Shown here: piece by piece, positions 1 through 10,416 of the stretch | Numbering within the stretch: the stretch's first letter is position 1 | Layout of the letters: every line of letters starts with the position of its first letter | Source: JALYRV01 sp036675475 | GTDB lineage: Bacteria; Acidobacteriota; Vicinamibacteria; Vicinamibacterales; SCN-69-37 | Length of the DNA stretch: 64,000 nt | Assembly (NCBI GenBank): GCA_036675475.1 | Contig: JAKFEY010000021.1 | Span: 1-64,000 of the forward strand | Direction of reading: 5' to 3' | The notes under the pieces: generated by a model | Database searches by the model: none | Seen by the model: the letters and a program-made list of their open reading frames with translations, nothing else | What the model was told of the DNA's origin: nothing | Translations under genes and position numbers: made by a program

Positions 1-221
1 TCGAGCGCGTCAGCCGGCGCGTGCTCCACGCCCGCCGCCGCCAGCGCGCGTTCCACCAGCTGCTTCGCGCCGTCCCCCACCATCGTCCCGATCAACCCTT
101 CCGAGAGAGGATCGCGGTCGAGATCGGCGAGGAGCGCGTTGACGCTGTCAGCGAGATCGCGGCGTGAGTCGACGAGCGTGCCGTCGAGATCGAAGACGAA
201 AAGGCGTGGGGTGCCTGGCAA
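1..221 (-). CDS. HAD-superfamily phosphatase, 5' part only
   Basis: This is the amino-terminal 73 codons of a haloacid dehalogenase-type hydrolase; the rest lies beyond the window edge. The start is TTG, because an in-frame TGA directly precedes it. It is followed by FVFDLDGTLVDSRRDL, which is HAD motif I (DxDGT) with the nucleophile and general acid aspartates. The next helix (SVNALLADL) and VGDGAKQLVERAL resemble the cap region of phosphoglycolate phosphatase-like enzymes (Gph family). The exact substrate cannot be told from this part. It lies 19 bases downstream of a permease gene on the same strand and may be co-transcribed with it. Confidence 0.85.
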   Translation of the reverse strand, partial: MPGTPRLFVFDLDGTLVDSRRDLADSVNALLADLDRDPLSEGLIGTMVGDGAKQLVERALAAAGVEHAPADAL

Positions 222-240
222 TCACCCCGATTGTACCGGG

Positions 241-2709
241 TCAGTCGCCCGCGAGGGCGATGACCGGATTCACGCGCGAGGCGCGGCGCGCGGGGATCGA
301 CACCGCGACCAGCGAGACGATCGCGAGCACGAGGCCGACACTCGCGATCACCATGGGATCGAGGGCGCGCACGCCGAACAGCTGCGACTCGATGTAGCTG
401 CCGGTGAGATACGCGCCGGCCAGGCCCATCGCGAGGCCGAACGCGACAATGCGCGCGCCGTCGGCCAGCACGAGGCCGAACACCGCGCGGACGCTGCTGC
501 CGAGCGCCATGCGAATGCCGATCTCGCGGCGCCGCTGCGCCACCTGATACGCAAGCACGCCGTAGATGCCAATCGCCGAGAGGAACAGCGCCACGATGCC
601 GAACGCCATCGCGAGCAGCATCGGCATCCGGCGGCTGATCAGCGACTCGTCGATCCGCTCGTCCATCATGCGCACGCTGTAGAACGGCAGCTCCGGATCG
701 AGCGCGCTGACGCTGCGTCGGATGGCCGCGGCCGCGCTGTCGCCCGCCAGCGACGTGCGCGCCGCGATCGCAAACGAGGACGACGGGCTCTGCGACATCG
801 GGAAATAGTACGCACCCACCCGCCGCGTCTCCTCGGTCAGCCCGATCAGCGGCACATCGTCGACGACACCCACGACGGTGAAGTAGCGCGAGTTTGGACC
901 CGGCTTGAGGAGCTCCTCGGCGCTGCCGGGCGAGAACATGCGGCGGCCGATCGGATCGGTGCCGGCCCAGAACTTCCGCGCCAGCTTGCGGTCGACGATG
1001 ATCACCTGCGGCGACGTGGCCGTGTCGCGGCGGTCGAACGTCCGGCCGGCGACGAGGTCGATGTGCATCATCTCGAAGTAGCCGTCGCTGACGGCGTTGG
1101 TGATCGGCGAAATGAGCGACTCGCCCGGCGACATGACATAGCCTTCCGCCAGAATCACGCTGTCGCTGTAATCGCCGCCGAACGGCAGCGTGTCGGTCAA
1201 CGCCGCGGCCTCGACACCGGGAATGGCGCGAACCTTCTCGAGCGTGCGGGCCGCGAACGACCTGATCGGATCGTCGGCCGTGTAGCGCGCCCGCGGAAGG
1301 CTGACGTAGCCCGCGACAACGCCCTTCGCCTCGAATCCGGGATCGATGCCCAGCACCTGACGGAAGCTGGCGAACAGCAGGCCGGCGCCGATGAGCAGCA
1401 GGAACGCGAACCCGACCTGCGCCGTCGCGAGCGCGCGGCGCGCGAACATCGATCCGCGGCTGGCCGTCCCGCCGCGGCCTTCGTCGCGCAGCGCGAGATT
1501 CAGATTGAGCTTCCACACGCGGACGACCGGCACCAGACTCACGAGCAGCCCGACCAGCAGTGCGAGCCCGAGAATGATGGCCATCGTCGCCGGCTCCATC
1601 GTGATTTCATGGCCGCGCGGCATTTCGTCGAGGCCGAGCGTGGGCACGAGCGCGAGGGCCCACCGGCCCAGGAGCACGCCGATCACGCCGCCGGCGGCGG
1701 CCAGCAGCATGGTCTCGGTCACCAGCTGGCGCGCCAGACGCCCGATGCCCGCGCCGATGGCGCGGCGCGTGGCAAGCTCGCGCTGCCTGGTGCTCGAGCG
1801 CACGATGACGAGGTTGGTGATGTTGACGGCGCCGATCAGCAGCACGAACAGCACGCCGCCCCACAGCAGGTAGAGCACCGGCTTGATGTCGCGCACGAGG
1901 TCGTCCTGAAAGGCCACGGCGCGCGTGTGGAAGCCGGCGTCCTTGAGAATCTCGCGGAAGTGCGGGAACCGCTCATCGTTGCGCGCGTTGATCGCGTCGA
2001 GCTGCGCCTGCGCCTGTTCCCTCGTGGCACCGGCGGCGAGGCGCCCCACCATCTGATAACTGTTGCTGTGGCGCCGATCATCGGCCTTGTCGGCCGGCGT
2101 GAACGCAAGCGGCATCCACAAGACAACGTCGGGCCAGAGAAACTGGAAGTCTGCAGGCATCACGCCGACGATGTCGCGCTGGACGCCGTTGATGCGCATC
2201 TGCTGGCCGAGAATGTCGGCGCGCGCGCCGTAGCGCGTCTGCCAGAGGCCATGGCTGATGATCACTTTGGCGTCGCGGCCGGGCTCGCCGTCGGCTTCCG
2301 AGAACGCGGTGCCGAGCGCGGGCTTCGCCCGCAGCAACCGGAACAGCGCGGGCGTGGCCTGCACGCCGATCAGACGCTCGGCGGCATTCTCGAACCCAAT
2401 AGTCGCCCCGGTGCGGCGGTAGAGCGCGAGCTCCTCCATCGTGTCCATGGCGGCGAGCCGATCGTAGTAGTCGGGCACGCCGTTCGAGGCGCGCTCGGAG
2501 CCGGCGTTCGGATAGCTGTTGAAGATGTTCACCAGCCGGTCCGGCTCGGGCACGGGAAGCGGCCGCAGCAGCACGGACTGGACGATGGCGAAGATGGCCG
2601 CGTTGGCGCCGATGCAGATCGCGAGCGTCAGGAGGACCGTGGCGGTGAAGCTGCGGTCCTTGGCGAGCACGCGAAACGCGAAGCGGATGTCCTGAATGAA
2701 CGGCGGCAT
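241..2709 (-). CDS. MacB/FtsX-type duplicated orphan permease (ADOP family)
   Basis: An 822-residue inner-membrane protein with two copies of the MacB periplasmic domain plus FtsX module. A first membrane segment lies at about 21-43, then a periplasmic domain, an FtsX block at about 283-400 with the RQRELATRRAIGA cytoplasmic loop, a second membrane segment near 425-445, a second periplasmic domain, and a C-terminal FtsX block from about 690 with RRREIGIRMALG. The protein ends in ARRASRVNPVIAL, typical of the family. No ATPase gene is adjacent, as is usual for these acidobacterial 'orphan' permeases, so the substrate is unknown. It lacks the extra N-terminal prefix domain seen in the homologue at 10417-13059. 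A -10-like TATACC lies 7 bases before the ATG, suggesting a leaderless transcript. Confidence 0.92.
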   Translation of the reverse strand: MPPFIQDIRFAFRVLAKDRSFTATVLLTLAICIGANAAIFAIVQSVLLRPLPVPEPDRLVNIFNSYPNAGSERASNGVPDYYDRLAAMDTMEELALYRRTGATIGFENAAERLIGVQATPALFRLLRAKPALGTAFSEADGEPGRDAKVIISHGLWQTRYGARADILGQQMRINGVQRDIVGVMPADFQFLWPDVVLWMPLAFTPADKADDRRHSNSYQMVGRLAAGATREQAQAQLDAINARNDERFPHFREILKDAGFHTRAVAFQDDLVRDIKPVLYLLWGGVLFVLLIGAVNITNLVIVRSSTRQRELATRRAIGAGIGRLARQLVTETMLLAAAGGVIGVLLGRWALALVPTLGLDEMPRGHEITMEPATMAIILGLALLVGLLVSLVPVVRVWKLNLNLALRDEGRGGTASRGSMFARRALATAQVGFAFLLLIGAGLLFASFRQVLGIDPGFEAKGVVAGYVSLPRARYTADDPIRSFAARTLEKVRAIPGVEAAALTDTLPFGGDYSDSVILAEGYVMSPGESLISPITNAVSDGYFEMMHIDLVAGRTFDRRDTATSPQVIIVDRKLARKFWAGTDPIGRRMFSPGSAEELLKPGPNSRYFTVVGVVDDVPLIGLTEETRRVGAYYFPMSQSPSSSFAIAARTSLAGDSAAAAIRRSVSALDPELPFYSVRMMDERIDESLISRRMPMLLAMAFGIVALFLSAIGIYGVLAYQVAQRRREIGIRMALGSSVRAVFGLVLADGARIVAFGLAMGLAGAYLTGSYIESQLFGVRALDPMVIASVGLVLAIVSLVAVSIPARRASRVNPVIALAGD

Positions 2710-2767
2710 GCCTGAAGGTATAAACGTCGAGACAGCGGGGACGGTTCCAGGCGGGGTCAGGCGGGGT

Positions 2768-3010
2768 TCAGCGATAGAAAATCGGCCGGGCTTGTTCTTC
2801 CGGCACGAACTGGCGCACCTGGCGATAGATGGCGAGGAGGGTGCCCGTCTGAAGGCTGTCGTGGAGGGGCCCCGTCAGTGTCTGCGGCCCAGTCGCGGAT
2901 GCGCGGCGAAGCTTCGCGTGGCTGCCTTCGGCGTTGACCACCTCGAAACCGAGCGTGCGCAACCCTTGAAAAAGGTGCCGGCTGCCGAGTCGCCGTAGCC
3001 GCGGCGTCAC
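2768..3010 (-). CDS. HicA/YcfA-like mRNA interferase toxin
   Basis: An 80-residue protein matching the HicA (YcfA-like) double-stranded-RNA-binding fold. LGFEVVNAEGSHAKLRR carries the GSH motif with the catalytic histidine, and TLTGPLHDSLQTGTLLAIYRQ is the typical second half with TGTL.AI.RQ. Family members usually degrade mRNA and are held in check by a HicB antitoxin. The start is GTG, overlapping (GTGA) the TGA of an upstream open frame ending ERVRVTVSCETGIES. That frame has no convincing start and runs into the glnS promoter region, so a normal HicB gene is not visible. The C-terminus (VRQFVPEEQARPIFYR) is slightly longer than usual. Whether it is an active toxin is unknown. Confidence 0.7.
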   Translation of the reverse strand: MTPRLRRLGSRHLFQGLRTLGFEVVNAEGSHAKLRRASATGPQTLTGPLHDSLQTGTLLAIYRQVRQFVPEEQARPIFYR

Positions 3011-3149
3011 GATTCGATGCCGGTTTCGCAGGAGACAGTCACCCGCACGCGCTCGGCGAGGCCGAGCAGGGACCGTGAATCGGCTCGCTCATCGGTCGAT
3101 ATTGCAAGGTGTAGATTCGTTATATCAACCGTGTAATTTGAGTGCCGGG

Positions 3150-3155
3150 TATGAT
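3150..3155 (+). promoter_or_regulatory. Candidate -10 element of glnS, giving a leaderless GTG start
   Basis: TATGAT lies 6 bases before the GTG of glnS, in an AT-richer stretch (about 3100-3155) of otherwise GC-rich DNA. No Shine-Dalgarno sequence precedes the GTG. A transcript starting 6-8 bases after this hexamer would begin at the GTG. No convincing -35 is visible at the usual spacing. Confidence 0.4.
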
Positions 3156-3161
3156 CGGGTT

Positions 3162-4846
<1,685 letters not shown>

Positions 4847-4850
<4 letters not shown>

Positions 4851-6100
4851 AAGAGCCGTTTCTGCGCGGTGCTGGCCGGCCGGCGCACGTCGCCTCCCTG
4901 CCGCAGCGCGGAGCGCGAAGGCGCGTCGAACACCGTCCTGCCCCCCAGCGCCGGCGAAATCACGCGCTCGGTTTCCATCACGGCGTTGAAGTCGGCCTCG
5001 GGCGCGTACCGTCGCTCAACCGCGGCTGCGAATTTATGCAGCCGTTTCATGCCCTCGATCTTTTCGGTATCGCCGACCTTCGCGGCATCCAGGCTCCGCC
5101 GCAGCACGCCGATCGTCTCGTCATAAGTCTTGAGCGGCACCGGGAACGGATGCCCGTCCTTGCCGCCGTGCGCGAATGAGAACCGCGCCGGATCGATAAA
5201 ACGCGTTGGCGCGCCGTGCACGACCTCCGCCACGAGCGCGAGTGACTGCAGCGTGCGCGGGCCCAGCTTTTCGACGAGCAGCAGCGACGCGAAGTCGCGC
5301 AGGTCGCGCTCGTAGGCGACGGCCAGGACCGCGCCCAGCCGCTTCAGATCGACATTCTCCGCGCGCACGTCGTGATGCACGGGCACCGTCATCTTGCGCG
5401 TGACGATGCCCTGGGCCTCGCGCAACGTCGTTTCGGGCTTCGTTCGCGCGATCTCGATCAGCGCGTCCTGCGCCGGCTTCGCGCGATGGTCCACCAGATT
5501 CTGAATCACGCCGCGCCGCTCGCCGACGATGGCGGTGTGCGGCTCGTCGGTGAAGTCGCGCACCGCGGCGGAATGCCAGTGATAGCGCCGCGCGAGCCGC
5601 GACTGCCCGTTCATGCCCTGCTGCACGATGGCCCACTCGCCGTCGGCCGACAGGATGAAGCCGTGCAGATAGATTTGAAAGCCGTCCGCGATGGCGTTGT
5701 TGTCGACGCGCGCAGCCAGGCGGCTGGCCCGTACGAGCGCGGCGCCGTCGAACCCGCGCTGGTCCGCAATGGCCAGCAGCTCCGCCGGCGTGTTGCGGGA
5801 ATGGCGCCCGCGGCCGCCGCAGATGTGAATCCCGAGCTCGTGCGCGCGCGGATTGAGGCCACGCTTCAGCGCGCCCATCACCGAGGTAGTGATGCCCGAC
5901 GAGTGCCAGTCCATGCCCATGACACTGCCAAGCGCCTGAAACCAGAACGGGTCGCTGAGACGCGTCAGCAGCTCCGATCGGCCGTAATGCAGGATGACGC
6001 TCTCCGAGATCGCCGCCCCAAGCGTCGTCATCCGCTCGGCGAGCCACTGCGGCACCCGTCCGCCATGCAGCGGAAGATCGGCGACGCCTGAGCGCTTCAT
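4847..6100 (-). CDS. DUF763 family protein
   Basis: A 417-residue cytoplasmic protein with the full DUF763 pattern. It opens with MKRSGVADLPLHGGRVPQWL, continues with SDPFWFQALGSVMGMDWHSSG and GIHICGGRGRHSRNTP (about 92-106), then IYLHGFILSADGEWAIVQQGMN and a histidine-containing YHWHS. The family is widespread in archaea and thermophiles and has been associated with DNA metabolism, but its biochemical role is not established. The gene is convergent with glnS and divergent from the amidohydrolase, with only 9-18 bases between the two starts. CATAAT 6 bases before the ATG and the lack of a ribosome-binding site suggest a leaderless mRNA. Confidence 0.88.
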
Positions 6101-6105
6101 ACAGT

Positions 6106-6112
6106 TATTATG
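6106..6112. promoter_or_regulatory. Candidate shared bidirectional -10 element
   Basis: TATTATG reads as -10-like TATTAT on the plus strand, 7 bases before ATG 6119, and as CATAAT on the minus strand, 6 bases before the DUF763 ATG at 6100. Both distances fit leaderless initiation. Nothing else AT-rich lies between the two genes. Confidence 0.4.
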
Positions 6113-6118
6113 CGTCCC

Positions 6119-7711
6119 ATGACTCGACGCCTTCTCGCCGTCCTCGTCCTGTGCGCTATCGCTTTCCCGATCTCAGCCCAGCAGGGCCGCACGCCCGCGC
6201 CCGACCGCAAGCCTGGTGAAGGGCTAGGGCCCTACAAGCGGCTGGTGATTCGTGGCGTCACGATCATCGACGGCACCGGGGCTCCGCCCGCGGGCCCGAT
6301 GGACGTCGTCATCGAGGGCAACCGCATCGCGTCGATTCGGAGCGCGGGCACGCCGGGTGTGCCGCTGCGGCCCAACCGTCAGCCGCGCGAGTTCGATCAC
6401 GAGATCGACGCCACCGGCTGGTTCATGATGCCGGGCTTCGTCAACCTGCACATGCATGCCGGCGAGGCGCCGAAGAGCCCGCGCGTCGAGTACGCCTACA
6501 AGCTGTGGCTCGCGCACGGCGTGACGGCGGGCCGCGGGGTCGAGCTGGGGCCGCAGGAGTTCGCGCTGCGTGAAAAGCAGCGCAGCGCCGCGAACCAGAT
6601 CGTCGCGCCGCGCTTCTTCAACTATCAGCGCCCAGGCGCCGGCTGGGGCAAGGGGCCGGCCGACACGCCCGAGAAAGCGCGCGAGTGGGTGCGCTGGTGC
6701 GCCGCCAACGGCGTCGACGGCATGAAGCTGGTGGCCTATCCGCCCGCCATCATGGCGGCGCTGCTCGACGAGGCGAAGAAGCTCGGACTCGGCTCGACCG
6801 CACACCTCGAACAGCGCGGCGTGGCGCAGATGAACGCGCTCACGGCCGCGAAGCTGGGACTCGGCACCGTCACGCACTTCTACGGTCACTTCGAGGCGCT
6901 GCTGAAGGACTACGAAGTGCAGCCGTGGCCGTACCAGATGAATTACAACGACGAGCAGTGGCGCTTCAGCCAGGTCGCGCATCTCTGGAACAAGATCCAC
7001 GAACCGGGCAGCCCTGAATGGAACGCATACCTGCAGGAGCACATCAAGCTCGGCACGATCATGGATCCCACCATGACGGCGTATGCCGCGGGCCGCGACG
7101 TCATGCGCATGCGCAACGCCGACTGGCACGACAAGTACACGCTGCCGTCGCTGATGGACTTCTACACGCCCAGCCGCGAGAACCACGGCTCGTACTTCTT
7201 CGACTGGACCCTCGCCGACGAGATCGAGTGGCGGCGGTTCTATCAGGTGTGGTTCCGCCTGCTCAACGACTACAAGAAGATGGGCGGCCGCGTCACGGTG
7301 AGCGACGATGCGTCGTACATCTACAACACGTGGGGCTTCGGCGTGATTCACGAGATGGAGCTGCTGCAGGAGGCGGGCTTCCATCCGCTCGAAGTAATCC
7401 GCGCGGCCACCATGCACGGCGCCGAAGCGCTGCACGAGCCCTCAGGCAAGCCGCTGGAATTCGGCATCGTCCGCGCCGGCATGCTGGCGGACCTGGTGCT
7501 GGTCGATCAAAACCCGCTGCAGAACCTGAAGGTGCTGTACGGCACGGGCGCGCTCAGGCTGAACGACACCACCGGCAAGGTCGATCGCGTCGGCGGCATA
7601 CGCTATACGATCAAGGACGGCATCGTGTATGACGCGAAGAAGCTGCTCGCCGACGTGGCGGCCATGGTGGAGGAGCAGAAGCGGGCACGCGCGAGCAACG
7701 GCTCGCGCTAG
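6119..7711 (+). CDS. Secreted amidohydrolase family protein
   Basis: A 530-residue metal-dependent hydrolase of the amidohydrolase superfamily with a signal peptide (MTRRLLAVLVLCAIAFPISAQQ). GVTIIDGTGAPP and VIEGNRIASI form the N-terminal beta-sandwich. MMPGFVNLHMHAG provides the HxH metal ligands (H111, H113); further ligand candidates are HLEQRG, VTHFYGHFE and the aspartate in TVSDDASYIYNTWG. The C-terminus GIVRAGMLADLVLVDQNPL is the usual return to the sandwich domain. The substrate (imidazolone-, dipeptide- or urea-like) cannot be assigned. ATG 6119 is preferred over ATG 6110 because the latter overlaps the candidate -10. It overlaps the convergent hydrolase gene by 4 bases at the 3' end. 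Confidence 0.88.
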   Translation: MTRRLLAVLVLCAIAFPISAQQGRTPAPDRKPGEGLGPYKRLVIRGVTIIDGTGAPPAGPMDVVIEGNRIASIRSAGTPGVPLRPNRQPREFDHEIDATGWFMMPGFVNLHMHAGEAPKSPRVEYAYKLWLAHGVTAGRGVELGPQEFALREKQRSAANQIVAPRFFNYQRPGAGWGKGPADTPEKAREWVRWCAANGVDGMKLVAYPPAIMAALLDEAKKLGLGSTAHLEQRGVAQMNALTAAKLGLGTVTHFYGHFEALLKDYEVQPWPYQMNYNDEQWRFSQVAHLWNKIHEPGSPEWNAYLQEHIKLGTIMDPTMTAYAAGRDVMRMRNADWHDKYTLPSLMDFYTPSRENHGSYFFDWTLADEIEWRRFYQVWFRLLNDYKKMGGRVTVSDDASYIYNTWGFGVIHEMELLQEAGFHPLEVIRAATMHGAEALHEPSGKPLEFGIVRAGMLADLVLVDQNPLQNLKVLYGTGALRLNDTTGKVDRVGGIRYTIKDGIVYDAKKLLADVAAMVEEQKRARASNGSR

Positions 7712-8814
7712 CGCGGCGCCGTCAGGGCCTGGGCGATCTTGTCGCGGAACTCGTTCCGCGGGTTGATCCCGCCCGGGCTCTGCGTGAGCACCATGCCGAT
7801 GGTGGCGCGCGCGGGATCGACCCAGCCCATCGTGCCGTCGGAGCCGGTGTGGAAGTAGCTGCCGCCGGGGGACAGCATCCAGCCGAGGCCGTACGCGCCG
7901 TCCGTGCCCATCTTCGCGCGAGGCGTGAGCATCGCCTTCACGCTCGCTTCCGTCAGCAGGCGCGTTCCGTTGTACACGCCGCCGTTCCGGAACATCTCGA
8001 GAAATTTCGCATAGTCCTCGGCGGTCGAAATCATCCCGCCTGACGCGCGGATGATCGGATAATCCGGCGGATCGCCGGGCGTAAAGCCCTGCCTGAACGT
8101 GACCTTGCCGTCCTGGCCGCGGCGGCCGCGATAGACCGTGGCCATGCGATTCAGCTTGGTCTCGTCGGCGTGATTGAGGGTGTCGCGCATGCCGAGCGGC
8201 TCGTAGATGCGCGTGATCAGAAACTGTTCGAGCGGCATCCCCGAGACCACTTCGATCACGGCGCCGAGCGTGTTGTAGCCGGCGTTGTTATAGGAGTACT
8301 CGCCAGGCTTCTCCTTTGGCCCCTCCGCGCCGAACTTCGCCACGGCGGCCTGCAGCGAGACCTCCTCGCCCGGCTTGAAGGGATAGAAGATCGGCTCGAT
8401 CCGCAGGCCCGAGCTGTGCGACAGCAGCTGCGCGATGGTGATGCCGCGCGACTTGACGTTGTCGAACGACTTCAGATGCTTTGCGGCGGGATCGTCGATG
8501 GACAGCTTTCCGTCTTCGGCGAGCATCATGATGGCCGTCGCCACCACCGGCTTGGTGTTCGACGCCATGCGGAAGAGCGTGTCCTTCTGCATCGGCGCCC
8601 GCGACTCGAGATGGCGCAGGCCGACAGCCTCGTGCAGCACGACCTCGCCGCGTTCGGCCACATACAAGACCGCCCCGCGAAGGTGGTCCTGTTCGACGGC
8701 GCGCTTATAAAGGTCGACCGCCTCGCGCAGCAGCGCGGCGCGGTCGGCCGCAACAGCCTGGAGCGAGAACGCGAGGAGAACGAGCGGGAGAAAAGCGCGT
8801 CGGGCCAGTCGCAT
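7708..8814 (-). CDS. Secreted serine hydrolase, beta-lactamase/esterase (class C-like) family
   Basis: A 368-residue protein with a signal peptide ending near AVAADRA. It has the penicillin-binding-protein/class C beta-lactamase fold: the SxxK motif is SNTK (S85, K88), the YxN motif lies in YSYNNAGYNTLG near residue 170, and the third motif is HTG in YFHTGSDGTMGW near 315. Such stand-alone enzymes are usually esterases or D-Ala peptidases rather than antibiotic-resistance enzymes, and the sequence does not distinguish these. It is the last gene of a minus-strand run of secreted proteins, 18 bases after the CHRD gene. Confidence 0.9.
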   Translation of the reverse strand: MRLARRAFLPLVLLAFSLQAVAADRAALLREAVDLYKRAVEQDHLRGAVLYVAERGEVVLHEAVGLRHLESRAPMQKDTLFRMASNTKPVVATAIMMLAEDGKLSIDDPAAKHLKSFDNVKSRGITIAQLLSHSSGLRIEPIFYPFKPGEEVSLQAAVAKFGAEGPKEKPGEYSYNNAGYNTLGAVIEVVSGMPLEQFLITRIYEPLGMRDTLNHADETKLNRMATVYRGRRGQDGKVTFRQGFTPGDPPDYPIIRASGGMISTAEDYAKFLEMFRNGGVYNGTRLLTEASVKAMLTPRAKMGTDGAYGLGWMLSPGGSYFHTGSDGTMGWVDPARATIGMVLTQSPGGINPRNEFRDKIAQALTAPR

Positions 8815-8832
8815 GCAGGGATTTTACATTTT

Positions 8833-9369
8833 CTAGCTACCCTGCCGGACGAGCTGTCCGCGCACCACCCCACCCGGATTGAGCGCCGAGTGCACGTTGA
8901 AATAGAACCCGGACGGGTTCGCGATGATGTTGTTGGCCGTCGCCGCGTCCGGGATCGCCACGTTGGTGAACGTGAGCGTCGCCGTGCCGTTGCCGCCCAC
9001 GGTAATCGCGGTCGCCGCGCTGAGACCGGTGTTCACCACCGGGCCGCCGCTGGTGCCGGCCGCGCCTGTGTGGATATGGGCCAGGATCAGCGTGCTGCCC
9101 GCCGGCATATTGGCGATGTTGACGGCGAAGTTGGCCGTCCCCGCCGTGATCGCGCCCGCCGTGTCGCGCGTCAGGTTGAAGGTGATCGTCGCCGTGCCGG
9201 TCGCGCCGGCTTCGGCGCCCGTCACCGCCGGCACCTCATTCGATGACGCCAGCGTGGACGTGAACACCACCGTGTTGTCATCGTCAGGCTCGGTCGGACT
9301 GTCGTCGCATGCGGCGGCGCCAAAGGCGAGCGCCGCGATCAGAGCAAGAGCTGCGGGTCGTGTCATCAT
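8833..9369 (-). CDS. CHRD domain lipoprotein
   Basis: A 178-residue secreted lipoprotein. The lipobox FGAAAC places the acylated cysteine at about residue 21, followed by a disordered acidic tether (DDSPTEPDDDN). The rest is one CHRD domain, first described in chordin: it starts FTSTLASSNEVPAV and has ILAHIHTGAAGTSGGPV with the conserved histidines, and ends GGVVRGQL. The role of bacterial CHRD proteins is unknown; they are probably surface-exposed binding domains. ATG 9369 is chosen because GGAAGG lies 6 bases before it; ATG 9375 directly abuts that sequence. It is probably co-transcribed with the DUF5777 gene 18 bases upstream. Confidence 0.88.
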   Translation of the reverse strand: MMTRPAALALIAALAFGAAACDDSPTEPDDDNTVVFTSTLASSNEVPAVTGAEAGATGTATITFNLTRDTAGAITAGTANFAVNIANMPAGSTLILAHIHTGAAGTSGGPVVNTGLSAATAITVGGNGTATLTFTNVAIPDAATANNIIANPSGFYFNVHSALNPGGVVRGQLVRQGS

Positions 9370-9387
9370 TGCCATCCTTCCGGGGAG

Positions 9388-10308
9388 TCAGAACTTCCGG
9401 GCCAGGTTGAAGCCGAGATAGACATTGTCTGGCTGGCCGCCGCGCGCGATCTGCGCGTTGGTCGTGTTGAAACTGTTCGAGAAGTTGAGCTGAAACTGGT
9501 GGCCGTCCGTCCGCTTTTCGATGCCGGCGGCCCACTGATGCGCGCCGGGGGTGAAGCCCGCGCGCGGCATGTACTCGCCGACGACGAACACCGTCGGCCG
9601 GATTTTCAGGCGTGCACCGACGCCGGCATAGAAGGTCTGCTCACGCGTAGTCGCGTGCTCATCCGGATCGGCGCCGGGAATGTCGTGATCGTGGCTCTCG
9701 TGCCCAGTCACGCCGGTGGGGATCTGCGAGTTCCAGACCATCACCGGCGACACATAGATCGCGATCCAGTCGCCGAGCGTGCGCGACAGCACCAGCCCGG
9801 CGGCTTGCGAGTACTGCGCGCGCAGGTTGTTGGTCCCTTCGACCGACGCGACGAGCGACACCGCCAGCGGCATCCGCTCGCTCTGCCGCAGTGTGTCGTG
9901 CCGGCCGAAGATCTGGATCGTCTTGTAGAGCATCGATCGATGCGCGCCGATCTGAAGATGCGACGCGGGCGCAAACCGGTACTCAAACCCGATGACCGCC
10001 CCGTCGTCCAACCCGAACGCCGACTTCGCGAGCTCGGCGATGGGCCCGCGCAGGTCGCGCGCGAAGCGATGCGTCAGCCGGAAATAGCTGCCGAAGCGAT
10101 CGAGCGACGCGGTGGTGGGAAGAACGATGATGTCCTGCGCGACCGGACGCGCGATGACACCGGGCGACGGCGAGGCAGGAGCAGGCACCCCGGCTGGTGA
10201 TGTCGCGCCGGGCTCCTGGGCCCACGTCGACCCCGCGAACCCCGGGATGAGGCAGACGGCAACGAAGAGGCACACTGCTCCAGCTCGCACGAGCCGCAGC
10301 AGTGGCAA
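9388..10308 (-). CDS. DUF5777 family putative beta-barrel outer-membrane protein
   Basis: A 306-residue protein with an N-terminal signal segment (about 1-31, ending STWAQ). It matches the DUF5777 layout: a start such as SYFRLTHRFARDL, a FGLDDGAVIGFEYRFAP strand pair, alternating hydrophobic strands (SLVASVEGTNNLRAQY, FVVGEYMPRAGFTPG), and a closing strand ending in phenylalanine (NVYLGFNLARKF), as in outer-membrane barrels. A His/Asp-rich loop (TGHESHDHDIPGADPDEHA) near 215 could bind metal, but this is inference. The TTG start is the first in frame; GTG 10290 is an alternative. Its partner downstream is the CHRD lipoprotein. Confidence 0.75.
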   Translation of the reverse strand: MPLLRLVRAGAVCLFVAVCLIPGFAGSTWAQEPGATSPAGVPAPASPSPGVIARPVAQDIIVLPTTASLDRFGSYFRLTHRFARDLRGPIAELAKSAFGLDDGAVIGFEYRFAPASHLQIGAHRSMLYKTIQIFGRHDTLRQSERMPLAVSLVASVEGTNNLRAQYSQAAGLVLSRTLGDWIAIYVSPVMVWNSQIPTGVTGHESHDHDIPGADPDEHATTREQTFYAGVGARLKIRPTVFVVGEYMPRAGFTPGAHQWAAGIEKRTDGHQFQLNFSNSFNTTNAQIARGGQPDNVYLGFNLARKF

Positions 10309-10416
10309 GGGGCGTGCCTCTGACGCGTGTGCGCGATGCGAGAAAACAGGCGCGAATTATGGTCGAGACGGCGCCGCGTGTCTTCCTGCCGCGTAAGTTC
10401 TTTACGGCCGACGAAA

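Noticed and set aside
10389..10407. Inverted repeat CCGCGTAAG/CTTTACGG between the permease and the DUF5777 gene
   Set aside because: Imperfect and short, with no T-run and no clear regulatory placement.
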